NCBI GenBank assembly: GCA_964522445.1
Contig: CAZFUY010000065.1
Coordinates: forward strand, 1-17,807
Reading direction: 5' to 3'
Length of the DNA stretch: 17,807 bases
Source of the DNA: CAZFUY01 sp964522445
GTDB lineage: Bacteria; Pseudomonadota; Gammaproteobacteria; SZUA-229
Shown here: in pieces, positions 14,080 through 17,807 of the stretch
Numbering within the stretch: position 1 is the first letter of the stretch
How the letters are laid out: each line of letters starts with the position of its first letter
The notes under the pieces: model-generated
What the model saw: only the letters and a program-made list of their open reading frames with translations
Told to the model about the DNA's origin: nothing
Database searches by the model: none
Program-made: the position numbers and the translations under genes

Positions 14080-15138
14080 ATGAAACCGGAATGGCAAACT
14101 TTTTTAGAAAACGCGGGCGCTGAATTTAATGGCTACACTGTCACCAGCTTTGGCAATGTTCCGCGCGAGCAGCGCATGATCCACACCGGTTTAGTTATCT
14201 GCGACCTGAGCCACCTTGGCCTTATTTCTGCTTATGGTGAAGATGCAGGTGATTTTTTACAGGGCCAACTGACTAATGATATTCGTGATGTAAGCATACA
14301 GCACAGCCAGCTCAGTGCGTGCTGCACACCTAAAGGCCGCATGTTATCTAATTTCAGGATATTTAAACGTGAAGACACTTTCTATTTAAGGCTGCCATTA
14401 GAGCAACTGGAATCAACATTAAAACGTCTGCGCATGTTTGTGCTGATGTCCAAACTAACACTCGAAGATGCCAGCGACGCTCTGGTACACATTGGAGTTT
14501 CAGGCCCTACGGCAGAAGAACAGCTAGCAGCACACATTAGCAAAATCCCTGAACAGGTTGATGATGTAAGCCAGTCCGATGGTTACACAGTTATTCGTCT
14601 GGCTGGCCCTCATCCCCGCTTCGAAATATATGCAGAACTGGATGAAATGCAGAAGCTATGGAATCATTTAGATGTCAATGCCGCGCCCATTGGTGCAGGC
14701 CCATGGAATTTACTGGATATTCTTTCAGGTATTCCAACTATTTATCCTGAAACCTCTGAAGCCTTTGTACCTCAAATGACTAATATGCAGCTTATAAATG
14801 GCGTAAGTTTTCAGAAAGGTTGTTACACCGGACAGGAAATTGTTGCTCGAATGCAATACCTGGGCAAACTTAAAAGGCATATGTACCGTATTTATATTGA
14901 AACAAATAATGAAGTTAAACCCGGTGACGCACTTTATTCACCCGAATCAAAATCAGGTCAGGGAACAGGCACAATTGTTGATGCCCAACCCGATGCTGTT
15001 GATGGCGGTTATCAGGCATTAGCCGTTATTGATGTTAATGACGCAGATAAAAATCAATTACAACTAATTGATGAGAACGGGCCTAAAATTATATTAAAAG
15101 AATTACCCTATTCTATTGAACCTGAATCAGACAGCTAG
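14080..15138 (+). CDS. ygfZ: YgfZ, folate-binding protein of Fe-S cluster maintenance
   Basis: YgfZ belongs to the GcvT-like folate-binding fold and is needed for full activity of several Fe-S enzymes, including the RNA methylthiotransferase MiaB and dehydrogenases. The protein is 352 residues, slightly longer than E. coli YgfZ (326). The signature KGCYTGQE lies at residues 246-253, with the functional Cys at 248. It is preceded by GIPTIYPETSEAFVPQMTNM and followed by ARMQYLGKLKRHMY, both family features. The N-terminal half has the GcvT-like block DLSHLGLISAYGEDAGDFLQG and GRMLSNFRIF. The ATG has an AAGG about 8 bases upstream. In E. coli it is adjacent and divergent to sdhE-ygfX; here sdhCDAB lies between them. 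An HDOD gene follows after 38 bases. Confidence 0.95.
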   Translation: MKPEWQTFLENAGAEFNGYTVTSFGNVPREQRMIHTGLVICDLSHLGLISAYGEDAGDFLQGQLTNDIRDVSIQHSQLSACCTPKGRMLSNFRIFKREDTFYLRLPLEQLESTLKRLRMFVLMSKLTLEDASDALVHIGVSGPTAEEQLAAHISKIPEQVDDVSQSDGYTVIRLAGPHPRFEIYAELDEMQKLWNHLDVNAAPIGAGPWNLLDILSGIPTIYPETSEAFVPQMTNMQLINGVSFQKGCYTGQEIVARMQYLGKLKRHMYRIYIETNNEVKPGDALYSPESKSGQGTGTIVDAQPDAVDGGYQALAVIDVNDADKNQLQLIDENGPKIILKELPYSIEPESDS

Positions 15139-15176
15139 GATAAATTTGACTACACTCATGGGAAAGCATAAAAACC

Positions 15177-16019
15177 ATGAATGAAAAATCAGAACAATTT
15201 TATAACAAACTAAAAAAGGCGGTTGAGACAGATCAGCTTAAATTGCCTACTCTGCCCGAAATCGCCCTCAAAATACGCAAGGCTGTAGAAAGCGAGAATA
15301 ATTCTGCACAGCAAATTGCAGACATTCTTGTTCAGGATGCTTCAATGACCGCACGACTTCTACAGGTTGCCAATAGCCCTATATTTCGAGCACGAACAGA
15401 AATAGACAGTTTGCAGATAGCCATCACTCGACTCGGTACTCGTGTAGTACGTGATCTGGTTATTACTCTGTCAATGAAACAAATTTTTCAGGCTTCTTCA
15501 GATTTACTGGATAAACAATTTAGAGAGTTATGGGCAACCAGTATTGAAGTCGCCGCTATTAGTCGTATGCTGGCATCTCAGCAAAGCCACCTTGAACCCG
15601 AACAGGCTTTGATTGCAGGACTTATTCACAACATCGGCGCTTTGCCTGTTTTACAACTGGCAGAAAATGATGAAGTTCTATCAAATAACAAACAGGAACT
15701 GGATACTGTACTTAAGGAAATACAGGGGCGCGTAGGCGAAATGATACTTTCATTCTGGAATTTTCCTCAACATCTTATTGATGTTATTGCAAAATGGGAT
15801 TCATTTAATCGCCAGCATAATGGCAACGCAGACTATATAGACATAGTACAGGTTGCCATATTGCAGAGCGGCCATACCGCATTAACAACAGCACCTGAAG
15901 ACTGGAATCATGTTCCGGCTTTTAATATGCTAAAAATAGATCCAAATATTAACTTTATTGATATTGAAGAAAATAAAATAAAAATAGAACAAACAAAACA
16001 ATCACTGGCCTGCATATAA
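15177..16019 (+). CDS. HDOD domain protein 1 of 3
   Basis: This is a 280-residue stand-alone HDOD protein, predicted cytoplasmic. The HDOD domain covers about residues 20-215: LPTLPEIALKIR (23-34), QDASMTARLLQVANSPIF (53-70), AITRLGTRVVRDLV (82-95) and AGLIHNIGALPVL (147-159). HDOD domains are relatives of HD-GYP domains thought to act in signalling without phosphodiesterase activity. At 151-152 the HD metal-binding pair is His-Asn, so hydrolysis is unlikely. A tail of about 50 residues after the domain ends in a VPAF...IEENK...TKQSL pattern shared with the third copy. It follows ygfZ by 38 bases on the same strand, probably in one transcript, and is followed after 2 bases by the second copy. 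No receiver, GGDEF or DNA-binding domain is attached. Its partner and target are unknown. Confidence 0.92.
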   Translation: MNEKSEQFYNKLKKAVETDQLKLPTLPEIALKIRKAVESENNSAQQIADILVQDASMTARLLQVANSPIFRARTEIDSLQIAITRLGTRVVRDLVITLSMKQIFQASSDLLDKQFRELWATSIEVAAISRMLASQQSHLEPEQALIAGLIHNIGALPVLQLAENDEVLSNNKQELDTVLKEIQGRVGEMILSFWNFPQHLIDVIAKWDSFNRQHNGNADYIDIVQVAILQSGHTALTTAPEDWNHVPAFNMLKIDPNINFIDIEENKIKIEQTKQSLACI

Positions 16020-16021
16020 AA

Positions 16022-16864
16022 ATGCAAAAAAAAATAGAACAGTTTTTAGCTCAGGTAAAAGAAGCAGTTATTACCGAACAACTGTTATTACCTTCTTTAC
16101 CTGAAGTCGCTTTACGCATTCGTGATGAATGCGACAAGGTAAACAGTTCTGCACAACAGGTCGCAGAAACGTTAAGTCAGGATCCTGCCCTGTCTGTTCG
16201 TTTATTACAGGTTGCAAACAGCGCTTTATATAGAACCCAGTCAGCAACAGATAATCTACAGATGGCGATTACTCGCCTTGGCTTACGGCTGGTAAAAGAT
16301 TTAATTATGGGTCTGGCGATGAAACAGCTCTATAAAGCCAGCAACGATATACTTCAGGAACGTTTTAAAGAACTCTGGTTTTCCAGCGCAAAAACCGCAG
16401 CTATGAGCCGAATGCTGGCCGTTAATTGTAAAGGTATTGACCCAGAAAAAGCCATGCTCGCAGGCTTAACTCATAACATAGGCGCATTGCCCATATTACT
16501 AATGGCCGAAGAAGATGACGATCTATTTGAGAACCCCGAAGCACTGCACAAAATCATACGTGAACTACAGGGGGAAGTGGGAGCTTACATTTTTAAAGCC
16601 TGGCATTTTCCCGAATATATGATTGATGTCGCTGAACACTGTTATCAATATGATCGAACTCATGAAGGGCCTGCTGATTATGTTGATATTGTTCAGGTCG
16701 CGCTGCTTCAGGGCAGCATCTACTCTGGTCTGGAATGCCCTGATCCAGAATACTGGGCAACTGTTCCTGCATTTGACAAGCTAGGTATAGATCCTGTTCA
16801 GGACATGCTGGAAATCGATGATAACAAATTAATATTTGAAGAAACCCACGCTCTGTTCAAGTAA
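16022..16864 (+). CDS. HDOD domain protein 2 of 3
   Basis: This is a 280-residue paralogue of the preceding protein that aligns without gaps over the first 230 residues. By hand count it is about 51% identical to copy 1 and 53% to copy 3, making it the most divergent of the three. The core motifs are LPSLPEVALRIR (23-34), QDPALSVRLLQVANSALY (53-70), AITRLGLRLVKDLI (82-95) and AGLTHNIGALPIL (147-159), again with His-Asn at 151-152. The C-terminal tail keeps VPAFDKLGID but lacks the TKQSL ending of the other two. The ATG lies two bases after the copy 1 stop with no good Shine-Dalgarno, which suggests translational coupling. The function is not known; it may form oligomers with its neighbours, but nothing in the sequence proves this. 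Confidence 0.91.
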   Translation: MQKKIEQFLAQVKEAVITEQLLLPSLPEVALRIRDECDKVNSSAQQVAETLSQDPALSVRLLQVANSALYRTQSATDNLQMAITRLGLRLVKDLIMGLAMKQLYKASNDILQERFKELWFSSAKTAAMSRMLAVNCKGIDPEKAMLAGLTHNIGALPILLMAEEDDDLFENPEALHKIIRELQGEVGAYIFKAWHFPEYMIDVAEHCYQYDRTHEGPADYVDIVQVALLQGSIYSGLECPDPEYWATVPAFDKLGIDPVQDMLEIDDNKLIFEETHALFK

Positions 16865-16973
16865 CGATTTATTTTAAAGCGTCTATACTTAATCTGAATT
16901 TAACCCAAAAAATAACGGACGAATGCACACAACAATTACGTCCAGAATATAACACTCAACGGAATTTATAATA

Positions 16974-17807
16974 ATGAGCGCAAAAGCCGAAATATTTTTC
17001 GAAGAACTAAGAAAAGCCGTAGAAACAGACAAACTGGTATTACCAACACTACCTGAAGTCGCCTTAAAAATACGCGAAGTTGTTGAAAGCGAAAATGCAT
17101 CAGCACAACAGATATCCGAAACACTAACTCAGGATGCCTCACTATCAGCACGATTAATTCAGGTCGCTAACAGTCCTTTATACCGTTCAAGAAATCCTAT
17201 CGATGACTTACAAATGGCCGTAACTCGTCTGGGCATTCGACTGGTTAGAGATCTGGTTATTAGCCTTGCAATGAAACAGATATTCCAGGCAACATCCGAT
17301 GTACTGGATGATCAATTTAGAAAAACATGGAATACAGCGGTAGAAGTTGCCGCCATCTGCCGCATGATGGCAACAACCGTACCCGGCATGAATTCAGAAC
17401 AGGCCTTATTAGCGGGTTTAGTTCACAACATTGGCGCATTGCCTATTCTTGTAATGGCAGAAGATGACGATGATTTATTTCAGGACGCTGAAGCACTATC
17501 CAATATTATTAATGAACTACAGGGTCGCGTTGGTGAAATGATTTTAAAAAGCTGGAACTTCCCGGATCATATGATTGAAGTCGTAAAAGAAAGTTATAAC
17601 TTCACATATGATCATGATGGTGATGCTTCCTTTGTTGATTTAGTACAAACATCTTTATTGCAGGGTGGCCATGTAGATGATGCATCCATTGACTGGAGTA
17701 AAGTACCTGCTTTTGAAAAACTGGGAATGGATGCAGAAGTTAATGTGGTTGATATTGAAGAAAATAAAGAGTTGATTGAAGACACCAAACAGTCTTTGAT
17801 GATTTAA
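16974..17807 (+). CDS. HDOD domain protein 3 of 3
   Basis: This is a 277-residue HDOD protein that is collinear with the other two and about 59% identical to copy 1 over 230 residues by hand count. It has LPTLPEVALKIR (23-34), QDASLSARLIQVANSPLY (53-70), AVTRLGIRLVRDLV (82-95) and AGLVHNIGALPIL (147-159), with His-Asn at 151-152. An acidic AEDDDDLF stretch (162-169) is shared with copy 2. The stop codon TAA is the last three bases of the window. Unlike copies 1 and 2, which are 2 bases apart, it is preceded by a 109-base spacer (16865-16973), so it may have its own promoter; I see only weak promoter-like sequence there (a TATACT at 16884). The spacer ends with a modest ACGGA ribosome-binding candidate about 11 bases before the ATG. 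Confidence 0.92.
   Translation: MSAKAEIFFEELRKAVETDKLVLPTLPEVALKIREVVESENASAQQISETLTQDASLSARLIQVANSPLYRSRNPIDDLQMAVTRLGIRLVRDLVISLAMKQIFQATSDVLDDQFRKTWNTAVEVAAICRMMATTVPGMNSEQALLAGLVHNIGALPILVMAEDDDDLFQDAEALSNIINELQGRVGEMILKSWNFPDHMIEVVKESYNFTYDHDGDASFVDLVQTSLLQGGHVDDASIDWSKVPAFEKLGMDAEVNVVDIEENKELIEDTKQSLMI

Noticed and set aside
15148..15174. TTGACT, 17 bases, TAAAAA as a promoter for the first HDOD gene
   Set aside because: Transcription would begin at or past the ATG at 15177, so it cannot serve this start codon. Co-transcription with ygfZ is simpler.
16916..16952. Hairpin GGACG...CGTCC upstream of the third HDOD gene as a terminator or riboswitch
   Set aside because: It is only a 5-base stem with a loop of about 17 bases and no T-run, well within chance.

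Overview
The window looks like a chromosomal scaffold from a gammaproteobacterium of fairly low GC (roughly 40% by eye). The gene order gyrA-serC-(serA)-pheA-hisC-tyrA-aroA follows the pseudomonad-type aromatic 'supraoperon'. The P-protein C-terminus, the SdhCDAB subunits, SdhE/YgfX and YgfZ are all of gammaproteobacterial type. I cannot assign a genus. Two runs of exactly 100 N (1613-1712 and 3925-4024) are scaffolding placeholders of unknown true length. They cut through tyrA and through the serA/pheA junction, so the long open frames that cross them are not real proteins.

Layout. Bases 1-13871 are coded on the minus strand. Read in the direction of transcription, the first block is sdhC-sdhD-sdhA-sdhB-sdhE-ygfX (13871 down to 9876): succinate dehydrogenase with its flavinylation factor SdhE and the small membrane protein YgfX. 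Next come a DUF1249 (YqiB-like) gene (9719-9216) and gyrA (9023-6456). The amino-acid block follows: serC (GTG start at 6290), serA, pheA, hisC, tyrA and aroA, the last running off the left edge. From 14080 on, the plus strand carries ygfZ and then three tandem paralogous single-domain HDOD proteins, the third ending on the last base of the window.

How the genes work together. SerA and SerC catalyse the first two steps of serine synthesis. AroA makes EPSP on the way to chorismate. PheA, TyrA and the HisC-type aminotransferase carry chorismate/prephenate to Phe and Tyr. SdhE attaches FAD to SdhA, and YgfZ supports Fe-S enzymes such as SdhB, so 9876-15138 reads as a complex-II synthesis and maturation neighbourhood. 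The HDOD triplet probably is a signalling or regulatory module of unknown role. All three proteins have His-Asn where catalytic HD-domain proteins have His-Asp.

The spacers are notable. Four of the longer ones inside the minus-strand gene blocks (serC/serA, pheA/hisC, tyrA/aroA and sdhB/sdhE) hold palindromic repeats of three different families: two REPIN-like GTAG elements, a CACAGAG nested palindrome and a GTTGGGG REP-like hairpin. A decayed half-REP lies in the sdhC/ygfZ divergent region. No stretch longer than 300 bases lacks a gene. I saw no tRNA, rRNA, CRISPR array, insertion sequence or phage gene.
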